DNA of 64,000 nucleotides. Source: Corythoichthys intestinalis. Taxonomy: Eukaryota; Chordata; Actinopteri; Syngnathiformes; Syngnathidae. Positions within the stretch are counted from its first letter, which is position 1, and each line of letters opens with the position of its first letter. The notes beneath the pieces are model-generated. The model did no database searches, was not told where the DNA came from, and was given only the letters and a program-made list of their open reading frames with translations. The DNA lies in assembly GCF_030265065.1 (NCBI RefSeq), contig NC_080397.1:64798501-64862500 (forward strand). Reading direction: 5' to 3'. Of this stretch, positions 23,701 through 41,900 are shown piece after piece. The translations under genes and the position numbers were made by a program.

Positions 23701-25283
23701 GATTATAAATGGATTATTGATGCACCCACCCAGCTATTATCTGCTAGTGCTGTACATTAGTTACAAAAATCCTCTCAAGCTCACATAAACGACTATTTCA
23801 GTATCAAGTTAACAGTTCAAAACAGTAAATAAAGTACCCAAGTCCCCATTCTGTATCAGCAGCTTTAATCTACATTCAATTCATTTAATGTTGTGAATCA
23901 AGTTGTTAAAATTGCTCCCGTTATTTCCCTTCTGTCTACTTTTGACATGTCAAAGTTTTAAAACTTTTTTAAAGATAGATTCAAGTCAAGATTTTGCCGA
24001 TTTAGGGGTATTTTGGATAAAAAGTTTATCAGGTTCGCTTGGAAGGTTTGCTACAACAGCCTTCCAGAGAAGTCTACGGCTTTAAGATGGCGGCTGTTTA
24101 CTAACGCCAGCAAGTCTGTCATTTCGCATCAAGTTTTCTACACATGTGCTGCTAACGCCGCTGTTTACTTGACTTCTTTCAATCATCGGAATTTGGATGT
24201 TTGTGAATCGTTTTCGAATCTTCCACGGCCGAATCGCGACTAATCTAAGAATCGGAAATTCCGTACACCTCCAGTATTCACTCCGTCCTCTGATTGGTTA
24301 AACGTAGTGGTAAATGAAGTTGCATTTGTATTGCGCCTTTCCACCTTTTTAAGGCCCCCAAGGGGCTTCACTCTATATCCTCAACTACATATTGTTGTGA
24401 CGCAGCACCAGGAGCAACGTGGGGTTCCGTGTTTTGCTCAAGGATACGTCATCAGGGCTTTCTTTTCTGTGGAAAAAATTCTGAGAGTTATTTATTTAAC
24501 CTTTTGTTCAACTTTATAAGATATGTTTCTGAATCAAGGAAACTCAGGTGCTTCTCATTTTCTATTTGTGTGATCCAGTAAACATGCTTTAGGCATTTCA
24601 ATAAAGTTTGCATTGTTCACTTTTTTTTTTTTTTTTAAACATTTTTACTGCAAATAAATATCAACTCCAAAAAAATCGGTCATTGGCCCCTCAAACTGCT
24701 AATAATCACTAGATCTCTAGTGGATATATTTCGATGTAGCTTTTAAAGGCTAAAAAATGATTGTCCTCCTCCACAACCTCTAGTTCCCAGTCGGACGTAT
24801 CCACCGACACTTGAAGACCCGCACCACCAGCCACGGTCGCGTCGGAGCCACCGCCGCCGTGTACAGCGCCGCCATTTTAGAATACCTCACAGCTGAAGTG
24901 AGCAGTTTGTGTGGGTGTGTTATTTTGTGTGGTGGCGTCCTTTGCGCGCGCGCGTATGGTTTATATTTGAAATGTCTTCTGTTCTTCAGGTCTTGGAGTT
25001 GGCGGGCAACGCGTCCAAAGACTTGAAGGTGAAGCGCATCACTCCTCGCCACCTGCAGCTCGCCATCCGCGGAGATGAGGAGTTGGACTCGCTCATCAAG
25101 GCCACCATTGCCGGCGGAGGTGAGTATCGCACGGGCAACTCTCCGTCCGTATCGTTCAAATTGTTCCTTCCGATTTGAAATGGTGGGTCTGGTTTAACGT
25201 GTGCACTTTGCGGCGATGCAGGCGTCATCCCCCACATCCACAAATCCCTCATCGGAAAGAAGGGCCAGCAGAAGACCGTGTAG
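20715..25283 (+). CDS. h2az2: Histone H2A variant H2A.Z.2
   Basis: This variant histone replaces H2A in nucleosomes at promoters and regulatory chromatin. Five coding exons join cleanly: 20715-20717 (the ATG alone, donor gtacgt), 21519-21596, 24784-24897, 24990-25119 and 25222-25283 (stop TAG). They total 387 nt and 128 residues, the family's normal length. All acceptors end in AG and donors in GT. The exons encode [60 protein letters not shown] and [20 protein letters not shown]. Ala14 and Thr38 (numbered without Met) are the H2A.Z.2 states, whereas the final Val127 is the residue found in mammalian H2A.Z.1. Intron 2 (3.2 kb) holds two hAT copies and a SINE. The upstream CCAAT-rich region faces purb. 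An h2az1 identity is less likely. Confidence 0.96.
22120..23212 (-). mobile_element. hAT transposon in h2az2 intron 2
   Basis: The right end reads 'gaataactgcagccct'-like text ending TGCAGCCCTA at 23212. The interior matches 36298-37447 in inverted orientation (shared 'cagttttagctcagtagtca' and 'tgcgtctcatagatat' regions). The left boundary near 22120 is degenerate, so the TSD (gtttactg on the right) is unconfirmed. Confidence 0.7.
23644..24273. mobile_element. hAT-type MITE, 630 bp, in h2az2 intron 2
   Basis: Ends TAGAGGTGGGAATC and, inverted, TGGAGGTGTACGGAATTTC are imperfect inverted repeats. A perfect 8-bp TSD gtattcac is present (23636-23643, 24274-24281). No coding sequence. Confidence 0.9.
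24306..24465 (-). mobile_element. tRNA-SINE 3' body, inverted
   Basis: On the minus strand the text 'accccacgttgctcctggtg' and 'ctgcgtcac' matches the body of the SINE at 4757-4968, followed by a tail rich in 'aaggtggaaaggcgcaatac'. The tRNA head (A and B boxes) is missing, as in 5'-truncated copies. Confidence 0.65.
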
Positions 25284-25930
25284 AAGAGCGTTTACCGGAC
25301 TGCCATCCTCAGACCAGAGATTTGTTTTTTTACTATTGTTATGATGTCGTCGATGATAGCAAACCAAGAGTGATTGTTTTGTGTTTGTGTTGTTCTTTCT
25401 ACTTACCCACCTAACTAGAATCACTTAACAACTAAAAATGTTTTGTACGCTTGAGCGAGGGGAGTTGTGGATGTCAAAATGGAGACGTTGAATATATTTG
25501 ATTGGCCTGCTCTGTTTTATACTGAAATTGTTCAAAAGTATTTTTTTTTATATGATGCCAATTTGTTTTGTGGTCATTTCCTGTAACGGCCAAAATGTGC
25601 AGCGGTGCTTTGGTACTGCACAAAAAGTATTTGTTTTTTAGGTCGCTGAAGTGAAAAGAAATCACGTTTGCTTACATGTATTTTAAACTTGAACAATGTG
25701 ATCACATGCCCCCACCCCTATGTGACATACGTGACACACATATATGTATTTTACACATTCAAAGTTGCTATTTTTACTTAACCTCAGCAGGGCTTTGACA
25801 CTCAAATGTACTGTCTGTGCATACGCGCAACTTGAATCAAATGCCATGACATTCTTGTAATGAACGAGTTAACTTTTTTATTAAGCTGTGTTGTCTTTTT
25901 TTGTCTGAATAAAGCACCCTTTGTATGCAA
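25284..25930 (+). other. h2az2 3' untranslated region with polyadenylation signal
   Basis: Non-coding sequence after the h2az2 stop. AATAAA at 25908-25913 is followed by a T- and G-containing stretch, making a plausible cleavage region just downstream. No histone stem-loop is expected, because H2A.Z messages are polyadenylated. Confidence 0.7.
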
Positions 25931-26167
25931 TCTGGACTTGAGAGATGCTTTCCCGTATGCAAAGAATACTTTCAAAATGCTGAGCATTAGTTTAAAATGA
26001 TAATAAATGATCATTTAGGAGCAAAGCGCTGCATTTAAAATGTCATTTTTGAAGAGTGCCACTGGCCACTAGGGGGCAGCGCCTGCCTGCATCAATATCA
26101 TTCCTACTGGTGAGGGGAGAATCAGTGGTGTTATCAGCTGTTGTGTTGCTCCTGCTGGTTCCCTCGT

Positions 26168-26229
26168 GAAGAAACACCCTCGTTGTCAATAAAAGACAAT
26201 TCTGAATTGACAGCGAGGGGTGTTTCTTC
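26168..26229. repeat. Stable 62-nt hairpin upstream of rnmt
   Basis: Arms 26168-26190 and 26206-26229 pair over 23 positions, with one 1-nt bulge and one G-U wobble in RNA, around a 15-nt loop. Key arm text: GAAGAAACACC and GGTGTTTCTTC. It could be a foldback mini-transposon or a transcribed hairpin; nothing shows it is a microRNA. Confidence 0.6.
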
Positions 26230-26380
26230 AATTTTAAGAGTAGTTTTACCACACCATACTTTTTCCTTGAGTAGATTTGTGAAGAAGAAAGTCGAGAAAG
26301 ACCGCTACTCTTACTTCGCTAGATTGGAGTCCTCCTTTACACACCCGGATATGATTATTTCCAACCTGGAAACAGTATAA

Positions 26381-32906
<6,526 letters not shown>

Positions 32907-35244
32907 TGGGAGGTCGTATCCCAGAATCCACTGCGAGGAACAGAACCCCAGACATTAATATTAGGGGGTAGATAAAAAAAACAACACTCATTTCTGGCCA
33001 CGCCATAGCAAATACTAGTCACCACAGGAACATTTTGACCAGAAAATGCTCATTTGTATCCTTAAATGAAGTATAATGTGTGCACACACACAAAGAAAAA
33101 AATGTGGCTTGAATTTTGGGACAACGACTACAAAATAATCAATTGTGACCACAACATTTAAGGGGCAATCTTTTCGTTTTATATATCAATATCTGGAATT
33201 GTGGAGTGCGTGCTCACTTCTCTGGTTTAAATGACACTACCTGATGTCAAGTTTTGTTTGTTACATTTGGACTCATTTCCAAAATGAGGTGAAGCTTGAC
33301 CGGGTGAGGATCTAACTTTATCAACGTCCGATAACGGTAGCTGACTGAAGCACTCATGTCATGCCAAAGCAGAATCACAAATGTGTTTGTATGCGTGTTG
33401 TCACCAAAACACTTGAATAACATTCTCAACATGGATTGTAAGCTTGATTAAATGTAGCTCTATCATCTAAGAAGCCCTGTCTTGATATTTACTATTAAAT
33501 ATGCAGTTTTATTTGGATTCTTTGTTCTGTTTAACATTATTGTTGATGATAATATGAACACATTTTAATTAAAGTTGTCCGATCATTTTTTAAGCAATAT
33601 CCCGATGTTGGCCAACTTTGTCGTTTACCTAGCATAGGTATTGTGATGCCACACGGGATACTTTTATCATGATAAATGTAACAACTTCAAGGTTTTCCAA
33701 GTTATCATTCTGTGAAAATAAGAAGACCGAAGCGCCAAAATAATGTCCAATATAAAGAAGATCAATTGATTGTTATTGTGCTGTGCTAAGCAGTTGCACT
33801 TGATACATACTGTTGCTGAACGTACCGTGTGAGAGTGGCAGAAGCCGAGACACGCGGACATCGGGACGGCTGTATCGTGAGTGTCGCTCTTCCGGGACGA
33901 AAAGTCACGAAGGTGAGAGCGATCGTGCCTAATTTTCCCCGATGCGTGCATTATATACTACAGTTCGCTCGAGTCGGTAGGGAGCTACCCTGCCACTATG
34001 CTTTGCTCCATTTTTTCTTTTTTAACTTACATGTATACAAGGATCTGTTGCACAAAACAGTTGAGTTGATCAAAAAAATGAGACACTAGGTTATATTATC
34101 ATTGCAAAATAAAAGTAACAACAACCTATATAACATAACACGCAGCATCACAACCCCCCCACCACCACCAAGAGGGAGGTATTTCCTCTTCTATTTGTAC
34201 AATTAACGAGTGTGCTTTTTGTCCACGTGATGCCATTTGAAGAGTTCAGTTGGCGCAACTTTTTCAACAACTCATTTGCAAGTGTTGCTGTGAGATAAGC
34301 TCTCTAACTGGACCCGTGTCCCCTTGGTCTCGTGTGAAAGCACCCTTAGATGAATTTTACTGGGCTTTTGCACACAGTCTTAATGATGTGTTTTATGACT
34401 TTTCATGGGGACTATTTCTTTCTGGTGACGCAGTAATATTGTGGGATGAGTTTAGAATTCATTTTATGTGTGCTCCATGAGTGATTAGGGTCTTTCCCTC
34501 GGTTAAAAAATCTCCAATCATCTCAATTTGGAGACACCTATCGGTCAGACGAAGCATAGCTGCAGTGCTAAACTGTGACTCGCACATGCACCATGGCTGC
34601 TATGGGGAGAGATTTTTACATGAACTCTTCAGCCAAAATATACCTTGGCGCAAGACGATGATAAATGGTAAAAAAAAAAAAAAAAGATACCAATAGTTCC
34701 CTATATTGTTTCAATTCGTTTTATTGGCTAACATTAACTAGTGGCAGATATTATTGGACAACTATAATTGAATTTTTGGAATTGTTATGGTGAATTTGAC
34801 TACAAGTAGGCTATGCACTCACTGTATCTCCAATGCAGTTCAGCGACTGGGCAACCTGCCCCGAGTCTTTGAAAATAATGGAACCCGCCCAATCCGGCAA
34901 CGCTGGCAGACTGCCCGGAGGATGAATAAATACATTTATAGATGAATACAATGGTCATCAAAACAACTTTCCTGAAATAAACAGTGGTTACGGCCTCTAA
35001 AGTTGATTTTTGGTTTTCAGAGGACTGTATTCAACTTATTGCTGAAGAAATGCTCCACAATGCCAATTTGGAATTTTATGGTTGACATACCATGAATGAA
35101 CAAGAAAACCACTACTGGCGAGTATGGCATGGCTAACATGACCCGAATGTCAATAGTTATAATAACATGCAACGGCGTGACAAACCGCACTCCCTAGGAG
35201 TTGTACTGAGAAATGTAGACACCGCCCCCAGTGGTCGGTAAAAT
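32907..35244. other. Gap between rnmt and the recombinase-like gene, left part
   Basis: The start is the rnmt 3' untranslated region. A CpG-containing patch near 33820-33912 ends in 'cacgaaggtgaga', a possible splice donor. At 34238 and 34619 'gaagagttca' and 'tgaactcttc' form a weak inverted pair about 390 bp apart. Nothing else is recognised. Confidence 0.35.
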
Positions 35245-35317
35245 GCCATGCACTTCCGGTTTATTTCAGGATCGGAGATTCTTTCGGTTGGTTCCTGGCA
35301 TTCCTGCCTGCTCACAG
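35245..35317 (+). other. Possible untranslated first exon
   Basis: An ETS-type motif 'cacttccgg' (about 35251) is followed by about 65 nt of mixed sequence and a strong donor, 'cacag|gtatgt', after 35317. Such an arrangement fits a TATA-less promoter with a short first exon. It could belong to the gene whose coding starts at 38938. No transcript evidence exists here. Confidence 0.28.
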
Positions 35318-35851
35318 GTATGTTACCTCTCTCAAACATTGAATTGAGTATCATTATGTACGTCTACTGCAATATTTTTTATCATTTGCAAAATTTGTAG
35401 TCAAGTGAATCATGTCGCCGTACCACTCTAGTCAGGTCAGGACCACTTGACTCACTCTACACAGCTTCTGTTTTGTTTGGTTTGAATGCCATTTGTTCTT
35501 GATGGAGTAGAGCTACACCATCGAACTTGGACAAAAACTGGGATCAAGAGCTCTACTCTGTTGCCAATTGACAATTGAAATGCAATTTCATTGATCACTT
35601 ATATGAGTGCAGACGTTTATTCCAATGTAACTTGATAGACAACAATACTGTTGACTCAAATGCAGATCATTTGATTCTCAAATACAGTATCTTGATTTTC
35701 TTAAGGTTTCATTGCACCCAGTACTGATTCGAGGCACCTTGTGCCAGAGGTGGGTAATAATGGACTCGAGGAAGAATAGTATTACTTCAAAAAAAGTAAA
35801 AGTAGTTATAGAAAAAAATGAGTCAAGTACAAATAATACATACTGTATATA

Positions 35852-37954
35852 TGGCGGAAAATACTCAGGTGACTTGAATTTCCGCTCCGGGACCCCCAAT
35901 TTGGCCAAAATTGTCCTATATGCATGTGTGATGCATCATTGGAAAGCTTCAAATCCCAATTTTCTGGGGGAGGAAAAATTTTGAACAGGAGGGCATTTTA
36001 AAAAAAGAAGTTTTTTTGAAACCCCTAAACCCTAACTGGAGATGAGAACATTAGAGAGCATAATTAAAGACACCATGATTTTAACGAGATATTATCACGT
36101 ACTTTCCTTGTTTCGATCCAAAAACTCCATGTAGCATGTATCATTGAGTGTCAAGACAGAGATGTCAATGGCCACAGCCGGATTTTGGGGGGGATTTTAT
36201 GGGTGAAACACGGTCATATAACAAGGGTCACGATGCAGAAATCGCAGACATCAAGGAGTGGTCAAGATTTTCTTTTTCAATTTGTCTTTGTTTGGATTAG
36301 GGCTGCAGCTATCGAATATTTTAGTAATCGACTGAAAATTCTATCGATTAATCGAGTAATCGGATAAAACTTAAAAAATTTTTTTTTTTTTTAGGTAAAG
36401 AGCAATTATAAATATACATGAGAAAAAAAGACATTTAATCCAATACTGAACCATTTTCAGTCAATCAATGTCTTTATTTTTGATGTACATTGTTGAAAAC
36501 AGCCAACAATTGCATCTCAGATGTGACTAGAAAAAAAATCACTGCTTTCCCTCCAAAAACTTCTACATCTTATAAAAATGAAAAAAAAAAAAATTCTAGC
36601 CAAAAAATGTAATTACGCTTGATAACAAACATCACTTAAAAGCTAGGTGTTTTTCCCATGTGTTTCAATTCAATTTCCATTTGTGTCAAGCTATTTTTAA
36701 GTTCTAGTTACGTTTTAAGTTAGTTTAAACTGTAAGTACTGATAGGATTTGGAGTTTTTGGAGTGTTCAAAATAAATCTATGATACATGCTGTATTGGAG
36801 CACATTAGGCACCAGTGCTAATTGGTGTTTTATTCAGCAGTGACTACTGAGCTAAAACTGACAGTTAGCTTTATTATATTTTAATTTTACACCCTTATCA
36901 CTCTACAGCGCTGTGTTTTTACAGATATAAAGCCTGTATGTAAGACACGTTAGCCATGCATCGACAGTGGTCATAATCAATAGAAACCTAGCCCCCCCTA
37001 AGGGCTAACGTTACGTGAGCGAGTGACAGTAACGTATATTTATCAGTGCTGAGAAGACAACTGCTTCAAGATGGTGGCTGTTTACTAATGCCGTTCAGAT
37101 ACGGCCGAATCTGTCATTTTGCATCTAGTTCTAAATGCATGCGATATCTATGAGACGCATCGGATACTACCTGCTACTGCACTAGCATCATGCGGTTGTA
37201 GTTTTTAGCAACGTCGGCGTAGTTTGTAGCAACTGTCAGCTTCAGTAAGGTTTTTTTTTTTTTTTTTGAATTGCTTCTTCCTCTACGCACGTGACGTCAG
37301 CGCGTTGTCCTGCATTAAAAGTAGTCCGGGCAAAACGTGATGCTTAGACCTGGCAAAATGAAACGATTCCTCGACGTGAATAAAATTACTTGGATCAGTT
37401 TTTTAACTCGAGTTATTTGAGTTGCTCGAGTATTCGTTTCAGCTCTAGTTTGGATCAATTATTTATCACCTAACATATCGGGGAAAATGCAACAGTAACA
37501 AAAAAAAGTACAATTAGGCGATAGTTATGAGGTAGATATCCTGGACGTATTTACGGACACGATTTTTTTCATTGTGACGCCATTTGTTCAAAAGTTTAAA
37601 ATATGCGAGGTGAATAATTTTATAAAGTCGTTTTTTTTTTTTTTTTTTAACTAAATATTAGACGTCAATTAATGATTCTAAGATAAAAATGATAGACATT
37701 TCAAATAATAAATTACTTACCTTCTTTTTAAAACAAAAGCGGTTGCGTGGCATCTGTAAACGGGGATCTCCTGGGTAAAACGGACAAATTAAAAATAGTT
37801 TAGGGGCTTAATGCGCCATGAAACTGCTATGGCAGCATATAGACATATTGTTCTATCAAACACAACAGTTCTTTTGTCTTAAAATACGGCAGTTTATTTT
37901 AAAGAGGGGTGCAAGAGCAGAAACTACTTTTCCAGCCTTGTCTCTTTTCCGCCA
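35852..37954 (+). mobile_element. Repeat X, copy 2, split by a hAT
   Basis: Inverted ends TGGCGGAAAA (35852) and TTTTCCGCCA (to 37954). Homologous to 27051-28017 on both sides of the hAT at 36298-37447. No coding sequence. Just upstream, near 35746, 'ccagaggtgggtaataatgg' resembles another common fish hAT end. Confidence 0.65.
36298..37447 (+). mobile_element. hAT transposon inserted in repeat X
   Basis: Ends TAGGGCTGCAGCTATCGAA and, on the right, CGTTTCAGCTCTA. A perfect 8-bp TSD gtttggat is present (36290-36297, 37448-37455). The paralogous copy of X at 27521 shows the site before insertion. A sibling, inverted, is at 22120-23212. Confidence 0.93.
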
Positions 37955-38154
37955 TGTACAGTATATTTAACAAAGGTATTTTTTTTTTTTCGCAGCCCAA
38001 AAAAGTCATCTATGTGAACTGTCATGATTATTATACTGTACTATAAGCAATATATGACCATATTTGGCCTAACAGAATTCACAAAAAAACCATCAAATTC
38101 CGACTAGAAATATCTGCAGAATTGAAACGTCACCCGTCCGAAGAGCATGAGTGC

Positions 38155-38400
38155 CCCCTAGTAGAGAAAACATATTCTCCTACCTAGCATGAAATAAAAA
38201 CGATCATGTCTCCGGTTTTCCGTGATCTATCGGAGAAAAACTGGTTGCCGGCCGGCTAATCGTGGCTAGGTTAGGCTAGATTATAATCAACTGGGATAGG
38301 CTCCGGCACGCCTGCGACGATGCCCGATAGACCACGGAAAACTGGAGATATAATCGTTTAAATTTCATGATAGGTAAGAAATATGTATTTTCCCCTGGAG
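38155..38400. mobile_element. Foldback element with arms of about 62 bp
   Basis: Arms 38171-38233 and 38324-38385 are imperfect inverse complements. Key text: 'ccggttttccgtg' on the left and 'cacggaaaactgg' on the right. Similarity fades outward to about 38155 and 38400. The 90-nt centre contains 'gggataggctccggcacgcc', resembling a common fish LINE/SINE fragment. It would form a long hairpin in RNA or single-stranded DNA. Confidence 0.7.
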
Positions 38401-38937
38401 GGCGGGCTTGTTCTTTGGACGGGTTATGTTTCATTTTTCTCATCTGAATTTGACAATTCTTGAGTATTTTTGCTCCTAACTATGGTGACTTTAAAGACGC
38501 CACGTGATTGAACAATTATCATTGGACTTCCAACTGCAATCTCGTGTGTGTGGTCATGTGCATCTGTTAGGTATCATGGAGTCATGTGATTATTGTGGCA
38601 ACATCTCATTGGTGAACCTGCTAGTTTAGCTCAAAGTAAGAGTAGCGTTTTTTTCTTCCCAGATCTACTTTCGTAAAAAGTATGACGCGCTTCGTAAAAC
38701 GACAATTTTTCTCCAGAAATGAATCATGTAATGCATTACTACCCACCTCTTGTGCCAGATCTAGCAGAAAAACACAAAATTCTCATGATTTTTTTTCTTT
38801 CTTCTGCTTACCCTGGCCTCTACCTACCTGCGTTTGACCTTGTGTTGCTCCTATTTTTTTTTTTTCTTTCAATACAAGAGCATTGTGGTGATTGGATGTT
38901 GTGGTTTATGTAGCATCTGTGTCGTTTATGGAAGAGA

Positions 38938-41900
38938 ATGGACCACCTGTCGGCGAATAAGAATGAAGAATGGGCGGGCCACACGGGCTGGTCAGCTGGC
39001 CCCCTCTTCACTTCGCTATCGTGCCCGTCGCCACCGCACTACGGCCACTCGCAGGTGCCCGACGACAGCTTCCCGCACGCCCCGGCATCCGTGTCCCACG
39101 GTCACGTGTCGCCCGCCTCGCTCTTCGCCGGCACCGCTTTTGAGCTGCCGCAGCTGTCGGTCAAGCCCGGATTGCAGCCGACCGTCATTCAAACCCAACT
39201 GGCCCCTCCCGGCGCGCCACCCACCTGCACCCAACTCCCTTGTGTGACATTCCCATGTACATCGCTCCCTGGCGTGCCACCCGCCTGCGTGACCTCTTCT
39301 TCTTTTCAGAGCCAATATCGGCTTTCTGATGCTCACAGCCAAACGTCGTCGGCGCCCCGCGAGTCATCTCAGTGGATCGACTCATCGCTTCCCGCCGGTA
39401 ATGTGGAACCTATTTCTTTGTACTTTGCAGGCACGTTTTTAGACAAAAATATGTCCGAAACCAGATGTTGTTATGATGCAAGTGTTCTGGGTGGCCTGTA
39501 AAGTGGTTCACAATGGCCTCTCTGGTTCCTGGTTTTTGTTCCTCCCGATCGAGCGCAGACAGTTGAACCAATGCGTTTTCTGCTAAAACGAGCAGCACCT
39601 CACATGCAATACCTTGTAAGATTTGCAAGAGTAAAATCTTGTTTTGTTGGAATGAAATCCTCCGCCCGCCCGCCCACTGTCAAATAGTCTGGAGACTCAA
39701 GTATGAAACCCAAGTTTCTGCCCTTGGTAACCTGGCACACCAGATTATTGTTGGCAATGACCTCCTAGCCAAATGCCGTGCATTCATGTTGTTGTAACCA
39801 CTGACTCAAAGAGCAGTAACTTTGATCATTTGATGAAAAGTTTAATGGTCACTCACTCTGTTGTCGGGGTGATGCTGAATATATTCTGTCAGACGGGGAG
39901 TGGGCACGACGGGCTGACCATTTTCCGCTGAGAACATTATGTCCATCGGTTATCACACGGCGAGGGTGTCAATAGCGTACCGCACGAATGCTATGTTTAG
40001 ACCGCAAGGCTGCGTGACGTCACCATCCTAAACCGGAAGGAGGTCAACATAGAAACATGCTCGCATACTTAGAACCCATGTGAGAACTGCTTGTTTTCTG
40101 CCAGTAATCTTTCAAAAAAGAACATGCCGATTAAACACTGCTGTATGGAACTTGTAGAAACGACTCTAGACATCACGACACATGATGGATGTTTTCTTTA
40201 TTAAAACGGTAAATTGAGCAGATTTACCTCCATAACGATAAATGACCATAAATTTGCCCAAGTGGACTTTTATATCATTTGAAAATTTGAATCAATGCGT
40301 GAAATACAAATGAACTGTTTCTCGTTGATTTATTTACCAGATTTCAATTTAACATATTAAAACAATTGAACATGCAGTCTAAACATTAAGTACATAACAA
40401 TTTCTTGTAAACCATAAGAATTCAAGTACGAACACTTGTATGACTTGAACAATGTACAACATTATAAAAAATCAATAGGACGACTGTGCAAACATGTCAT
40501 TGTTACACAAATGACTTACAGTTTGAACAAAACACTTCAAACAGACAACTTATTGTTAATGGCTGCTGTGACATACTCAACGTAAGTGTTTACTTCAAGG
40601 TTTCAGGTTTTTTTTCCCCAGAGCATTTTTGAATATATGCACGCACACATGCACCCCACCCGTCCACACACACACATTAAAGCTATATTGCTCTTTTGCC
40701 AATGAAACATTTAAGATTTTATCATGGCAGTAATGACACAGAATGAAGCAAGCACATACAGAAAAATAGCTGTGGCCATTAAACGGTCATATTATAGGGT
40801 TCACTGTTGCATTATAATTTATGCTGAATGCTTTACCCTCATAAAAGATATCAAAGAAATCACACACACACACACACACACCAATACAAAGTAACACAAC
40901 ATACTAATTGCTAGATGCAGTCCGTGCCCAATCCACTCATTAAGTTCAGCCATTTTGACAAGGTTAGAGCCGCTGTCTGACTCTTATCGTGTTCGTTTTA
41001 TAGCGTTAGCCGCTAGCATTAGCCTGTTGCCTGGCTATCAGTAGAAAGCACCCTCTCTTGAAATCGTGAGAACCAGGGAGGAAAGCTGGTGAAAGCCCAT
41101 TTGGAGGCTGCCAAGAGTCAACTTAATGTCAGGTGAAAGTTTGGCGAAGATCCCTTAAGCCTGACTCCATCACGTTTGCTTGTAACGATAGCCGCTAGCG
41201 TCAGCCGCTAGCGTTAGGTTACTGGGCTTCTGTTTGTTTGAGTTCCTGATAACCGTGTGACTTCATACGTAAGCACACTGACTGCTTCCTTAAAGGGCAA
41301 CTGAAGACCTTTACGGATTTTGGTGTAATTTTACGAATATAAACTTTGGACGAGTTCATCAAAACAACCATGAAATTATCAACACGTAATTGCAAGGATA
41401 ATTTGCGTTTTTTTTGAGTATTTTTGCACTCCGTTAATGGTCCCTTCGCAAACCCGGAAGTGTGACGTAGATTCCCTGACGCAACAGAGAAGACTATCCA
41501 CAGCTAGCATAGCAGCAACAACGATGTCAGTGATATTTCCACCAAAGGTAACCATTCAGGATCGCTCTTTCGTGACGCCACCGATGGCAAAGGCTCCCAG
41601 GAAAGATGAACTACAATTAATCCCTACATGTTTGAACCTGAAGCGTCGGATGACAGCGATTTACTTGACACAGCAGATGTCGTCATGACGCCAATTGACA
41701 GCTGGACACTTTACGAACGGGAGAGTGAGTGGTAAGCTTAAGTCCAGCATCGTGATTTTTTTATTCGAGAGAATGCGATTACATGGTTGTATATTTTTCC
41801 ATGCTCTCCACATAGCTAAAACTGGATATTAGGTAATGGGACAGCTCCTACCCATCTAAATATGGTAAAGCTAGCCCAAATGTAGCTAAATGAATGATAT

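Noticed and set aside
34238-34628. Inverted pair gaagagttca / tgaactcttc as a MITE
   Set aside because: The arms are only about 10 bp, with no TSD and no sibling copy in the window.
39410-39501. Reading exon 1 of the recombinase-like gene through to a stop at 39501
   Set aside because: It would end the protein in low-quality text. The donor at 39398 joins in phase to exon 2 and gives one long frame, although GTAATG is not a strong donor.
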